In this document: piece after piece, positions 42,805 to 51,316 of the stretch
Position numbering within the stretch: position 1 is the first letter of the stretch
How the letters are laid out: each line of letters begins with the position of its first letter
Source of the DNA: JAJFTV01 sp036825755
Lineage (GTDB): Bacteria > Chloroflexota > Anaerolineae > Anaerolineales > Anaerolineaceae
Direction of reading: 5' to 3'
Assembly (NCBI GenBank): GCA_036825755.1
Contig: DAISXR010000013.1
Span: 1-56,131, forward strand
DNA: 56,131 bases
The notes under the pieces: model-generated
What the model saw: only the letters and a program-made list of their open reading frames with translations
Told to the model about the DNA's origin: nothing
Databases searched by the model: none
Position numbers and translations under genes: made by a program

Positions 42805-45060
42805 TTATTGATCAACTCCCTTATCTGTTTGTTTTCGCAGGAAGAATCTGCGGAGGTTGAGTATCGCCTTCCAGTTCGGTTTAAATGCAAACCAATTCTT
42901 TACTGCCAGTTTTGCCCGGCCTTCATCCCCGGGGTGATAGTAATAACCCGTTGAAGATGGTATGGCATTCAGCACCACGCCAATCACTTTTGTCCCAGTC
43001 TGGTTAAGATGCTGCAAAGCCTCACGGACCGCCTGCCCACGAGTATAGTTGGCACGTACCACCAGGATCACCCCATCGACAATCGATGCCAGCATACTTG
43101 CATCTGCAACGGGAAGCACCGGGGGACAATCGATCAACACGATATCAGCCTGGTCGCTCAGGGACTGGAGCAAACCCTGCATTTTGACTGAACTCATGAC
43201 TTCCAATGGGCTTACAGGGGTTTTCCCACTAGGCAATATCTTTAATCCGTCAATTTTGGTTTCGTACACTCGTTGCTTAATGGCCCCTTCCATCAGAGCA
43301 TCGGCAAGTCCGTTTTCTTGTTCAAGATCGAACAGTCTGTGCAGATCAGGGCGCCGAAGATCGGCATCGACAGCAATTACTTTTTTCCCCAAACGTGCCA
43401 GCGTTACAGCCAGATTGGCAACAACAAAGGACTTTCCCTCTGCCGGGGAAGGGCTGGTGACAAGAATGACTTTTGCTGGTTGTTTGGATGTGGCAAAACT
43501 GATATTGTGGGCGGTGATGAGAAATGCTTCAGAGATGGGTGAGAGCGGGCTGCTGAGCACTGCCGGGTTGGCGCCAGAACTCTTCATATAATTGAGTTTC
43601 CCCAGGATATTTACACCCACTTCTTTTGCCGTGTCATCTGCTGTACGGATTGTGTCATCCTGATTATCAAGAATGAGCGCCCCCACCGTGCCAATTAAAG
43701 CTCCCATTAAGATAGCCAGACCGATATATAACACAGGGCTGGTAGACGGAGATTCGGGAATACGGGCAATTTCAGTGACATAAACCGATTCGGCAGAGTC
43801 TCTGCTTAATTGCTCCATCCGCTCATAATCATCTTCAATCTCCAGACGTGAAGCGCGGTCAGTTGTCTGTACTCTCTCCAGATAACTGATTTCGATTTCT
43901 GCATTGACACGTGTTGCCGAAAGATCTGTGATAGACTGCTGAATTTCTTCCTGTTGGGTTTGCAGATCGGTCAGGTTGTTTTCCACTTTTTCCAGGCGTC
44001 TGGTATAGGGCTCTGCCAGGGAACCTTGAATATGATTGATAAACTCATCGGCGATGGTGTTTGCTAACAACACAGCAAAATCCACATTGGTTGAGGTTAC
44101 TGATAATTGGATCAACTGCGTATCCGCAATTGGCTCTACATTAACCATCCTCTGAATAGTGTCGACTTTTTGGGTTAATTCCAGGCGGTCAATCGCTTTC
44201 TGCAGGACAACCTGGCTTTCCAGTATTTGAGAATACGTTTGTGTCAGGCGTTCACTGGCAAGAATGGACGAGTAGTCAATATAACCTGATGCCAGTTCCT
44301 GCCTGACCAGCAGCAACACAGTGGCTTTATAAGGCAAGAGCGGTTTGGTTTCGGGTACCGCAGCGGGCTGGAAAACCTGAATAAAGTCAGCCACCTGCTC
44401 TACCAAAAGCTCATTTGCGCGTTTATCATCCTGGAGTAAACGGATGTCTGTCTGAGTTTCTGCCAAGGATGTTTCCAGTTGGGTCAATTCATCGGTAACC
44501 CTGATCTCACTGGCATACAAATCATCAATTTTGGCTTGTGTCGATGTGATTTTCTCATCGTAGGTTTGCAGATCAGTTTGCAGGTTCGACAATCCCGGTG
44601 CATACACCTCGGATTGCGTCGCGTGGATAAACGACACAAATTTGCGCGTAAGGGCGTTTGCAATGGCAGCCGCCTTTTCAGGGGACTGATTTTCTACAGT
44701 CACTTTCACCAATTGTGTTGCAGGGATAGTTTGGGTGGTAATTTGCTTGGCCAGTGCCCCAACCGAAATATTGAGGTCCAATTCTTCAATGACCTCTTCA
44801 AGAATTGCTTTCGATTTCAGCATTTCACTGTAGGTGGAAGCCAGTCGCTCGGCAGCGATGATGGCGTTGTATTCGTTGGTTAGAGATTCCTTGGAAGGTT
44901 CAACATATAGCACTGCGCTGGTAGCGTATATTGGCGGCATCTGTGAAGTGATAATGGCCCCTGTCACACCTCCCAATATGATGCAAACCAGGATAATCCA
45001 TCCCCAATCTCGAATCAACGAGAAAAACCAGCGCAACACAAAAGTTCCTTGATTTGGCAT
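42805..45060 (-). CDS. Wzc-like polysaccharide co-polymerase / BY-kinase with duplicated Wzz domain
   Basis: 751 residues. TM1 is near 12-35, followed by a Wzz domain (YATSAVLYVEPS, ASTYSEMLKSKAILEEVI). A coiled-coil region about 170-230 leads to a second Wzz-like copy (YKATVLLLV, TQTYSQILESQVVLQKAI, then ADTQLIQLSVTS), more coiled coil, and TM2 near 455-478. The cytoplasmic tyrosine kinase has Walker A PSPAEGKSFVVANLA, Walker A' VIAVDADLRRPDLH, Walker B IVLIDCPP and a C-terminal YYY cluster. It sets chain length and couples polymerisation to export by autophosphorylation. AGGAGG precedes the ATG. First gene of the operon. Confidence 0.9.
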   Translation of the reverse strand: MPNQGTFVLRWFFSLIRDWGWIILVCIILGGVTGAIITSQMPPIYATSAVLYVEPSKESLTNEYNAIIAAERLASTYSEMLKSKAILEEVIEELDLNISVGALAKQITTQTIPATQLVKVTVENQSPEKAAAIANALTRKFVSFIHATQSEVYAPGLSNLQTDLQTYDEKITSTQAKIDDLYASEIRVTDELTQLETSLAETQTDIRLLQDDKRANELLVEQVADFIQVFQPAAVPETKPLLPYKATVLLLVRQELASGYIDYSSILASERLTQTYSQILESQVVLQKAIDRLELTQKVDTIQRMVNVEPIADTQLIQLSVTSTNVDFAVLLANTIADEFINHIQGSLAEPYTRRLEKVENNLTDLQTQQEEIQQSITDLSATRVNAEIEISYLERVQTTDRASRLEIEDDYERMEQLSRDSAESVYVTEIARIPESPSTSPVLYIGLAILMGALIGTVGALILDNQDDTIRTADDTAKEVGVNILGKLNYMKSSGANPAVLSSPLSPISEAFLITAHNISFATSKQPAKVILVTSPSPAEGKSFVVANLAVTLARLGKKVIAVDADLRRPDLHRLFDLEQENGLADALMEGAIKQRVYETKIDGLKILPSGKTPVSPLEVMSSVKMQGLLQSLSDQADIVLIDCPPVLPVADASMLASIVDGVILVVRANYTRGQAVREALQHLNQTGTKVIGVVLNAIPSSTGYYYHPGDEGRAKLAVKNWFAFKPNWKAILNLRRFFLRKQTDKGVDQ

Positions 45061-45700
45061 AAAGTCCTCCTGCGACCTATGGCCTGTGTGCCGTTGTTCC
45101 GCCGAGTTATATTATGTGGTAAGTTTGTCCGTTATCGAAAAGCAAAAACAGGTATCTTTTCTGGTTTTTACCCGTAAATCTTCAAGAAACCTTAACTTTT
45201 CTCGACTCTTCTTACCAATAAGTATTATTTTGGGAAAATGATTATTTTGAGCATTTATGTATTATTTATCTATCGGGCGTAAAAAATGCGTAAATGTTGT
45301 TAATATTTTATCATAAGACCATGCTGAAATACAACAGGTGAAATACTGAATTGTTACATGAAAGTAGAAATTTTGTTAATTAAACCAATATTTTTTATAC
45401 TGATTTATAAAATGGCAAAAACCAGACCTTTACTTACAGTTATTTTTTAATAATTTGGTAATATTTCGGTTGAATGGCGAATCGTGGCACACTGCTCAAT
45501 CTCTATCATTTTGACTTCCTGCTTGACTCTTCTGTTACCTGAATAGACCACAGTTCGTTTGGCGTTCGTTATTACACCTGGCAATGACTCTGCCAGGTGT
45601 AATAACATGTGCGTGCTGTCGACGTCGTCACCGTCATTGACAGCGAACACGCCGCTCTTTGAAATTAGAGGGGGGGGTTCGATCAGCGTAATTTATCTGA
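45061..45700. promoter_or_regulatory. 640-bp AT-rich spacer upstream of the exopolysaccharide operon
   Basis: No gene is supported here. The stretch 45120-45480 is strikingly AT-rich compared with the rest of the window, and it should hold the minus-strand operon promoter. CATAAT (minus, 45116-45111) is the best -10 with no good -35. A long perfect hairpin lies at 45568-45606, and GCGTAAT/ATTACGC (45686-45706) overlaps the stop of the class V aminotransferase gene. Confidence 0.5.
45568..45606. other. Perfect 16-bp inverted repeat hairpin
   Basis: GTTATTACACCTGGCA and TGCCAGGTGTAATAAC pair without mismatch around ATGACTC. No U tract follows on either strand. It could be a Rho-independent-like end for the aminotransferase gene or a regulator site; the near-perfect symmetry is beyond chance. 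Confidence 0.75.
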
Positions 45701-46882
45701 TTACGCGCCGGTTACTTTCACCACCTGCGGCAGAAGCACGCGCAGTGCCTCCACCAGACGGTCCAGATCGGCGGGGGTGTTATAACATTGCACCGAGATG
45801 CGCACCAGCTTGAGGTCGTTCCACTCGATCAGCGGAACTTCCACTTTGTATTCGTCATACAGGCGCGCCTTCAAAACGTCAATGTCCGTATCGGCGGGCA
45901 GCAGGCAGGCCGCCATCTGACTGTACAGATCTGACTCGTCGGGATAGGCCGCCGGCAGACCGGTGATCTGGCGAATGCGCGGCAGAACCGTCTTCAACAG
46001 ATCATGACAGGCGCTGCGCACCTCTTCCCAGTGATTCGCCTGCAAATACTCAATAGCCATCGGTACCGAAAAATAAGCCGAGGGGTCATGCGTACCGGTC
46101 CATGTCAGATCATCCAGAAACTGCGAACCGGCGCTCTTCTTCGGCTCGGCGTGGCGGCCCCAGCTCACAATCATCGGCTCAACCATTTTCTGCATATCAC
46201 GGCGCACATACAGGAAACCCGCTCCCTTAGGACTGAGCATCCACTTATGGCAGTTGCCGGTGTAGAAATCGGGGTCGAACGAAGCCAGATCCAGCGGGAT
46301 CTGCCCGGGTGCGTGCGCTCCGTCAATGACGGTGATGATCCCGCAGGCGCGCGCTTTACGGCAGATCGCTTCCACGGGCAGGCGCAGGGCGGTGGGTGAG
46401 GTGATGTGGCTCAGGTAGATCACACGTGTGCGTGGGGTGACACCCTGCCAGAACTGCTCGAAGATCTGTTCGCCGGACTCGGCCGGATAAGTCACCGGCT
46501 GGTACACGTAACGCGCGCCGCTCATCTGGCAGGCGTACTCCCAGGCGTAGTTGCAGGCGCCGTATTCGTGATCGGTGGTGAGAACCTCATCGCCCGGGTT
46601 AAGCTTCAGCGAGCGAGCCGCGATGTTCACACCGTGGGTGGCGTTAGGCACAAACGCCAGATCGTCGCCATTCACATTCAGGTAACGTCCGAGTGCATGG
46701 CGGGCCTCGCGATCCAGTTGGGCATGTTCGCGTCCTAACAGAAGCACAGGTTGATTTTCAAGGCGGATTTGCCACTGCCGGTATGCTGTAAACACCGATT
46801 TGGGGCAGGCGCCGAACGAACCGTGATTGAGAAAGGCGACTGAAGGGTCAAGCAGAAATTGGGATTGGAAGGGATTGGTCAT
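45701..46882 (-). CDS. Class V aminotransferase (isopenicillin N epimerase/cysteine desulfurase-like)
   Basis: 393 residues. VAFLNHGSFGACP at the N-terminus is typical of isopenicillin-N-epimerase-like class V enzymes. ATHGVNIAARSL, TTDHEYGACNYAW, VIDGAHAPGQIPLDL and TGNCHKWMLSPKGAGFLY follow, the last with the PLP Lys in HKW. The reaction (transaminase, desulfurase or epimerase) cannot be told. ATG 46882 has no ribosome site; a perfect TATAAT ends 7 nt upstream, so the mRNA may be leaderless. It is divergent from the tryptophan unit. Confidence 0.85.
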   Translation of the reverse strand: MTNPFQSQFLLDPSVAFLNHGSFGACPKSVFTAYRQWQIRLENQPVLLLGREHAQLDREARHALGRYLNVNGDDLAFVPNATHGVNIAARSLKLNPGDEVLTTDHEYGACNYAWEYACQMSGARYVYQPVTYPAESGEQIFEQFWQGVTPRTRVIYLSHITSPTALRLPVEAICRKARACGIITVIDGAHAPGQIPLDLASFDPDFYTGNCHKWMLSPKGAGFLYVRRDMQKMVEPMIVSWGRHAEPKKSAGSQFLDDLTWTGTHDPSAYFSVPMAIEYLQANHWEEVRSACHDLLKTVLPRIRQITGLPAAYPDESDLYSQMAACLLPADTDIDVLKARLYDEYKVEVPLIEWNDLKLVRISVQCYNTPADLDRLVEALRVLLPQVVKVTGA

Positions 46883-46888
46883 GGCGCA

Positions 46889-46894
46889 ATTATA
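46889..46894 (-). promoter_or_regulatory. -10 box giving a leaderless mRNA
   Basis: On the minus strand TATAAT is followed by six bases and the ATG. Initiation 7 nt downstream of the box would fall on the A of the start codon. The -35 is weak (TCGCTT, 18-bp spacing). Confidence 0.55.
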
Positions 46895-46939
46895 CGCCCG
46901 AGGGAAGATTGCAAGCGAAAACGCCCCGGTGACATCCCC

Positions 46940-46968
46940 TTGACTCTGCATCTCAAACGATATACAAT
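46940..46968 (+). promoter_or_regulatory. Promoter of tryptophan T-box unit
   Basis: TTGACT (46940-46945) and TACAAT (46963-46968) are 17 bp apart. The start would be near 46975, directly before the T-box stem I. Confidence 0.82.
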
Positions 46969-46979
46969 CTCACTAATCT

Positions 46980-47324
46980 TTATCAAAACAGGCGATGAAG
47001 AGGACGAGTAAGAAACGTACATCGGCACAGAGAGCAGGCGATTGGTGAGAATCCTGCCCGAGAGGCGCTTCTGAATGGACCTTGGAGCCGCAGGGCAAAA
47101 CGCAAGGAGTAGCCTGCGCCGGACGCCCCCGTTATCGGGCCAGGGTATACCTGTCATTGACAGCGTACCTGATCGAGTGAAGCTGGCTCTCTTTCCCCGC
47201 TGCATCACCGGCGGGGTTTTTCGTTAAAACCCGCCCCCGGAAAGAGAACACACATACGCACCAGCTTAATTTGGGTGGCACCACGGACCGAGCGTTCGTC
47301 CCATACAGGGATGAACGCTTTTTT
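46980..47324 (+). ncRNA. Tryptophan T-box leader
   Basis: Stem I elements are present: GACGAGTAAG (loop-E type AGTA), CAGAGAGCAG, GGTGAGAATCCTG (AG bulge/distal loop) and GAATGGACC, where UGG followed by A is the probable Trp specifier. The 14-nt T-box proper is GGGTGGCACCACGG (47273-47286). It leads into the terminator AGCGTTCGTCCC/GGGATGAACGCT with T6. CTCTTTCC/GGAAAGAG enclose an inner hairpin CCCCGC/GCGGGG (47195-47216) followed by T5. The leader responds to uncharged tRNA-Trp, letting trpB2 be read when charging is low. Confidence 0.92.
47291..47324 (+). terminator. T-box terminator
   Basis: AGCGTTCGTCCC and GGGATGAACGCT form a 12-bp stem with one G-U pair and a 5-nt loop, then TTTTTT. 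The upstream T-box strand can disrupt it. Confidence 0.9.
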
Positions 47325-47355
47325 GTTTAAAAATTAATCAAAACAGGAGAATATT

Positions 47356-48732
47356 ATGTCAGACACAACACGTTTTCTTTTGAATGAATCGGATCTGCCG
47401 AAGTTTTATTACAACATCGCCGCCGATAGCCCCGTTGCATCCACGCCGGTGCTGAACCCGATGACCATGCAGCCGGTGACCCCCGACTTTCTGTCGGTTC
47501 TGTTTCCCATGGAGCTGATTCAACAGGAGATCAGCACCGAGCGCTATCTGGAGATCCCGGAAGAGGTACGTGAGATCTACAAGCTGTATCGCCCCACCCC
47601 ACTTCAGCGCGCCGTCCGGCTGGAGAAGCTGCTGGGTACCCCGGCGCATATCTACTTCAAGAATGAGAGCGTTTCCCCGGCCGGCAGCCACAAGCTCAAC
47701 ACCGCCATCCCGCAGGCTTTTTACAACAAGGCCGCGGGGACTCGTGCGTTGACCACCGAAACCGGGGCCGGGCAATGGGGATCGGCGCTTTCGATGGCCT
47801 GTAAAATGTATGACCTGGATCTAGAAGTGTACATGGTTAAGGTTTCTTATCAGCAAAAGCCTTACCGCCGCATCCTGATGGAGTCCTACGGCGCGCAGGT
47901 GTTCGCCAGCCCCACCGATCGCACGGATTATGGCAAACAACTGCTGGCCGAAGATCCGCACAACCCCGGCTCACTGGGGATTGCAATCTCCGAGGCGGTG
48001 GAGGTGGCGGTTAAATCCGGCGGGGCTAAAAAGTACGGACTGGGGTCGGTGCTGAGCCATGTGCTTACCCACCAGAGCATCATCGGCGAGGAGGCCCTCA
48101 AACAGATGGATCTGGCCGGCGAGTATCCGGATGTGGTGATTGGCTGCGTGGGTGGCGGATCCAACTTTGCGGGACTGGCTTTCCCGTTTTTACGCCAGAA
48201 TCTGCGTGATGGGCAGCGAACCCGTCTGCTGGCAGTGGAGCCCACCGCTACACCGTCGCTGACACGCGGAGTATATACCTTCGATTACGGCGATACCGCC
48301 CGCATGGCGCCCATCACCAAAATGTACACACTGGGGCATACCTTTGTGCCGGCCGGCATCCACGCCGGGGGATTGCGTTATCACGGTATGGCCTCCAGTA
48401 TCAGCGCTCTCTACGACGCCGGGCTGATCGAGGCGCGCGCGGTGAAGCAGCGTGAAACCTTTGAAGCCGCACTCACTTTTATGAACGCGGAAGGGATTGT
48501 GCCCGCGCCGGAGAGCGCTCACGCCATCCGGGCTGCCATCGACGAGGCTCTGGATGCCAAAGCGAAAGGTGAGAAACGCGTCATCCTGTTCAACCTGTCG
48601 GGTCACGGGCATTTTGACCTGTCGGCTTATCAGAAGTATCTGGCTGACGAGCTGGAAGATTATGAATATCCGGCCGAAGCGGTTGAAGAGGCCATGCAGC
48701 ATCTGCCGCAGGTGAGTATCCCGCAGGCGTAA
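47356..48732 (+). CDS. trpB: Tryptophan synthase beta chain, TrpB2 type
   Basis: 458 residues, longer than TrpB1 (about 400) as usual for the TrpB2 subgroup. PLYRP-type TPLQRA, NESVSPAGSHKLNTA (PLP Lys113), TTETGAGQWGSALS, GCVGGGSNFAGLAFPF and LSGHGHFDLSAY are all diagnostic. TrpB2 makes tryptophan from indole and serine and often works without TrpA. No trpA or other trp biosynthetic gene is in the window, so indole salvage is likely. AGGAG lies 7 nt before the ATG. Expression is governed by the T-box just upstream. Confidence 0.95.
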   Translation: MSDTTRFLLNESDLPKFYYNIAADSPVASTPVLNPMTMQPVTPDFLSVLFPMELIQQEISTERYLEIPEEVREIYKLYRPTPLQRAVRLEKLLGTPAHIYFKNESVSPAGSHKLNTAIPQAFYNKAAGTRALTTETGAGQWGSALSMACKMYDLDLEVYMVKVSYQQKPYRRILMESYGAQVFASPTDRTDYGKQLLAEDPHNPGSLGIAISEAVEVAVKSGGAKKYGLGSVLSHVLTHQSIIGEEALKQMDLAGEYPDVVIGCVGGGSNFAGLAFPFLRQNLRDGQRTRLLAVEPTATPSLTRGVYTFDYGDTARMAPITKMYTLGHTFVPAGIHAGGLRYHGMASSISALYDAGLIEARAVKQRETFEAALTFMNAEGIVPAPESAHAIRAAIDEALDAKAKGEKRVILFNLSGHGHFDLSAYQKYLADELEDYEYPAEAVEEAMQHLPQVSIPQA

Positions 48733-48750
48733 CAGGACAATCGACAACCA

Positions 48751-48785
48751 CCTCGGGATCAGGTGTCATCCACCTGATCCCGAGG
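48751..48785. terminator. Strong stem-loop after trpB2
   Basis: CCTCGGGATCAGGTG and CACCTGATCCCGAGG are a perfect 15-bp stem with a TCATC loop. No U tract follows. The nearby CCCCTCCA-G-TGGAGGGG (about 48835-48851) is another near-perfect palindrome. Confidence 0.55.
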
Positions 48786-48961
48786 GGCAGGGCAGGAAGA
48801 CCGGCAATATCGACCACCCCGGCATTTCGTGCCACCCCTCCAGTGGAGGGGAAAAACAGTCAATGAGGCACCTGGCCTCCATGGAGCGGACTGGACAGGC
48901 CGGTGGATAAAATCGACTATAATTTATGCCAATCACGGAGAAAGAGAAGCAAAGCGAACAT

Positions 48962-49948
48962 ATGGAAACCAGAAAACGTGTCTTTTCAGGAATTCAGCCT
49001 TCGGGCAACACCCACATCGGAAATTTGCTCGGGGCTATCCGCCACTGGGCCGCACACCAGACCGAGAGCGACAACCTGTACTGCGTGGTCGATATGCACG
49101 CCATCACCGTATACCAGGATCCGGCTGCGCTGAAAAAGCACACTCGCGAAATGGCCGGTCTGTTGCTGGCGGCCGGTATCTCCCCCGAGCATTCCATCCT
49201 GTTTGTACAGTCACATGTGAGCGCGCATGCCGAGCTGGCCTGGATCATGAACTGCGTCATCCCTATGGGGTGGATGAGCCGCATGACCCAGTTCAAAGAA
49301 AAATCCAAAAACCGCGAGAACGTGAGCGTGGGATTGTTTGCTTACCCGGCGCTTATGGCGGCTGACATCCTGTTGTATCAGACCCACCAGGTCCCGGTCG
49401 GCGAGGATCAGAAGCAGCATGTGGAACTGGCCCGTGACACGGCCCAACGCTTTAACAACCTGTACGGCGAAACGTTCACCATCCCGGAGCCGGTGATTGC
49501 CACCACGGCTGCCCGCATTATGAGCCTGGATGATCCGACCAAAAAGATGAGCAAAAGCAGCGAACGCGCCGACAGCGCCATCATGCTGCTGGATTCACCG
49601 GATGTGATCCGGAAGAAGATCAAGCGCGCTCAGACCGATTCGCTGACCGGTATTGAGTTTGATCCGCAGCGATCCGGCCTGTACAACCTGCTGACGCTGT
49701 TTGAAAGCGTGACCGGCATGACGCGACCACAGATCGAAGATCACTTTGCCGGCAAGGGATATGGTGCACTGAAAAGCGAGCTGGGCGAGGCCATGGTAGA
49801 GTATCTGCGCCCGCTGCAGACCCGCTACGCCGAGTTCACCGATGACCCGGCCACATTGGATAAAATTTTGGCCGACGGGGCCGATAAAGCCCGTCCGCTG
49901 GCCGAGAAGACGTTGAAGATGGTGAAAGAACGCGTGGGTTTGGGGTAA
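48962..49948 (+). CDS. trpS: Tryptophanyl-tRNA synthetase
   Basis: 328 residues, the normal TrpS length. RKRVFSGIQPSGNTHIGN gives the class I HIGN motif (18-21), DMHAITVYQD and GEDQKQHVELARD are TrpS-typical, and KKMSKSS is the KMSKS loop. It charges tRNA-Trp. The start at 48962 matches the family N-terminus; GGAGAAAGAG lies 20 nt back. An in-frame ATG at 48926 is too near the TATAAT at 48918-48923 to be used from that promoter. It is 230 bp after trpB2. It may be read through from the T-box unit or by the TATAAT. Confidence 0.95.
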   Translation: METRKRVFSGIQPSGNTHIGNLLGAIRHWAAHQTESDNLYCVVDMHAITVYQDPAALKKHTREMAGLLLAAGISPEHSILFVQSHVSAHAELAWIMNCVIPMGWMSRMTQFKEKSKNRENVSVGLFAYPALMAADILLYQTHQVPVGEDQKQHVELARDTAQRFNNLYGETFTIPEPVIATTAARIMSLDDPTKKMSKSSERADSAIMLLDSPDVIRKKIKRAQTDSLTGIEFDPQRSGLYNLLTLFESVTGMTRPQIEDHFAGKGYGALKSELGEAMVEYLRPLQTRYAEFTDDPATLDKILADGADKARPLAEKTLKMVKERVGLG

Positions 49949-49966
49949 AAAGAGTGTCGAGTGAAA

Positions 49967-50006
49967 AGTGTTGAGTGAAATCACTTATCACTTCTCACTC
50001 AACACT
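49967..50006. other. Inverted repeat downstream of trpS
   Basis: AGTGTTGAGTGA and TCACTCAACACT form a perfect 12-bp stem with a 16-nt loop. No strong U tract follows. It may end the trpS transcript or be part of a dispersed repeat next to the gap. Confidence 0.5.
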
Positions 50007-50085
50007 AAACACTATACTTCGCGTGCGCGCAGTTCTCTGGTATTGCCTGCGAAGTTGGCCATTCTGACGTCAAAAGTCACAGGCA

Positions 50086-50185
50086 NNNNNNNNNNNNNNN
50101 NNNNNNNNNNNNNNNNNNNNNNNNNNNNNNNNNNNNNNNNNNNNNNNNNNNNNNNNNNNNNNNNNNNNNNNNNNNNNNNNNNNNN
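50086..50185. other. Assembly gap (100 N)
   Basis: Exactly 100 N. The left flank ends in AAAAGTCACAGGCA, which resembles the TCACAGGCGACA segment that begins each repeat unit at 3622-3941, so a copy of the same repeat probably caused it. The gene on the right starts cleanly after it. Confidence 0.95.
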
Positions 50186-50190
50186 AGGCG

Positions 50191-51258
50191 TTACTCTGCC
50201 TGTTTTCGTTGCTCAGTCATGATCCGCCAGGTATCGTGCATCGTCTGCGGCACCTGTTTGATGGCGGCCTCCGGCTTGCGCTCCAACTTGAGCGCCCCGC
50301 TGGGGCAGGTGGATACGCACAATCCGCACCCGATGCAGCGCTCGGCTTTGAACACCAGCCGGTCGTCTTCCACCACCAGCGCGCCCATCTGGCAGCGTTC
50401 CACGCACACCCGGCAGTCGATGCATAGATCCGGGTCATAAGAAGCGATAAACGAACTGGCCACCGCGTCGGCCGGGCGGGGATGCAGCTTCAGTTCATTC
50501 AGTACGCCGCAGCAGCACCCGCAGCAACAGCAAATAAATGAGATATCCACCGAGTTACTGGGTTGTAGCACCAGGTTGTGTTTGTCAGCATGGACCAGAA
50601 TATCCAGCACCTCCGCGCGGGTGATCTCACGAGCGCGCCCGATACGCACATAATATTCAGCCCAGTCACCAAAGGACAGACAGGCCTCTTCAGGGGCATC
50701 ACAGCCGCGCCGCTGAATTTTGGTCATGCGGCGGCAGATGCACGGCGCAACCGCAAAATAGTTTTGCGTTTCCACCAGCCCGAACACCTGCTCATAAGGC
50801 AGCGCTTCCAGCCGTGCATCGATGCTCTCATGGATAGGGATGGTGCGCATCTGGGGCAGCGTTTGCGGTTCCACCCGTTCTTCCATGGTGCGCCAGTAGT
50901 CATACAGCGCCCGCAGCAGATCGCGGTTCAGGTTGTTCACCTGCATCTCATAAATGCCCACCAGGTACGGCAGGGCCTGGTAAAGCCAGCCGCCGTCATC
51001 AGCGCGGGTGGAGAGAACCAGCCCTTTGCTCACCATTTCTTCCAACCGTTGAGTGATTTCCTCCACCGATAGCCCGGCCCGTTCGGCGATCTGCCCGGCC
51101 GTCTCGTAATTAAGCGTCAGGCCAACCGCCAGTTCGGCTTCCGCGGGGGTGAACAGCTTTTCCAGCAGGCGTATATGCGCTCCGGTAGTGCTTGGCGGGA
51201 AACCTTCCGACATGCTGTCGAGATGGGCGGCCAGTTTTTCGTAGATATTCTCGTTCAT
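50191..51258 (-). CDS. Winged-helix/ferredoxin fusion with a cysteine-rich cluster
   Basis: 355 residues. The N-terminal 85 residues look like a winged helix (LTLNYETAGQIAERAGLSVEEITQRLEEMVSKGLV). The middle has CIC (173-175), C186 and C193. CCCCGCCC is at 243-250. Two ferredoxin motifs follow, CIDCRVCVERC (279-289) and CIGCGLCVSTC (308-318), each with the following Pro-type Cys, giving two [4Fe-4S] sites. No signal peptide is present. ATG 51258 has AAAGGAA upstream. I do not know the family; a redox sensor or adaptor is possible. Confidence 0.78.
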   Translation of the reverse strand: MNENIYEKLAAHLDSMSEGFPPSTTGAHIRLLEKLFTPAEAELAVGLTLNYETAGQIAERAGLSVEEITQRLEEMVSKGLVLSTRADDGGWLYQALPYLVGIYEMQVNNLNRDLLRALYDYWRTMEERVEPQTLPQMRTIPIHESIDARLEALPYEQVFGLVETQNYFAVAPCICRRMTKIQRRGCDAPEEACLSFGDWAEYYVRIGRAREITRAEVLDILVHADKHNLVLQPSNSVDISFICCCCGCCCGVLNELKLHPRPADAVASSFIASYDPDLCIDCRVCVERCQMGALVVEDDRLVFKAERCIGCGLCVSTCPSGALKLERKPEAAIKQVPQTMHDTWRIMTEQRKQAE

Positions 51259-51316
51259 CGTTTCCTTTAAAATAATTCCGTACAGACAGGTAGATTCAGT
51301 AAAGAGCAGGAGATTC

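Noticed and set aside
45447..45813. Small reading frames in the AT-rich spacer
   Set aside because: They include the perfect hairpin and the end of the aminotransferase gene; no ribosome site or similarity supports them.
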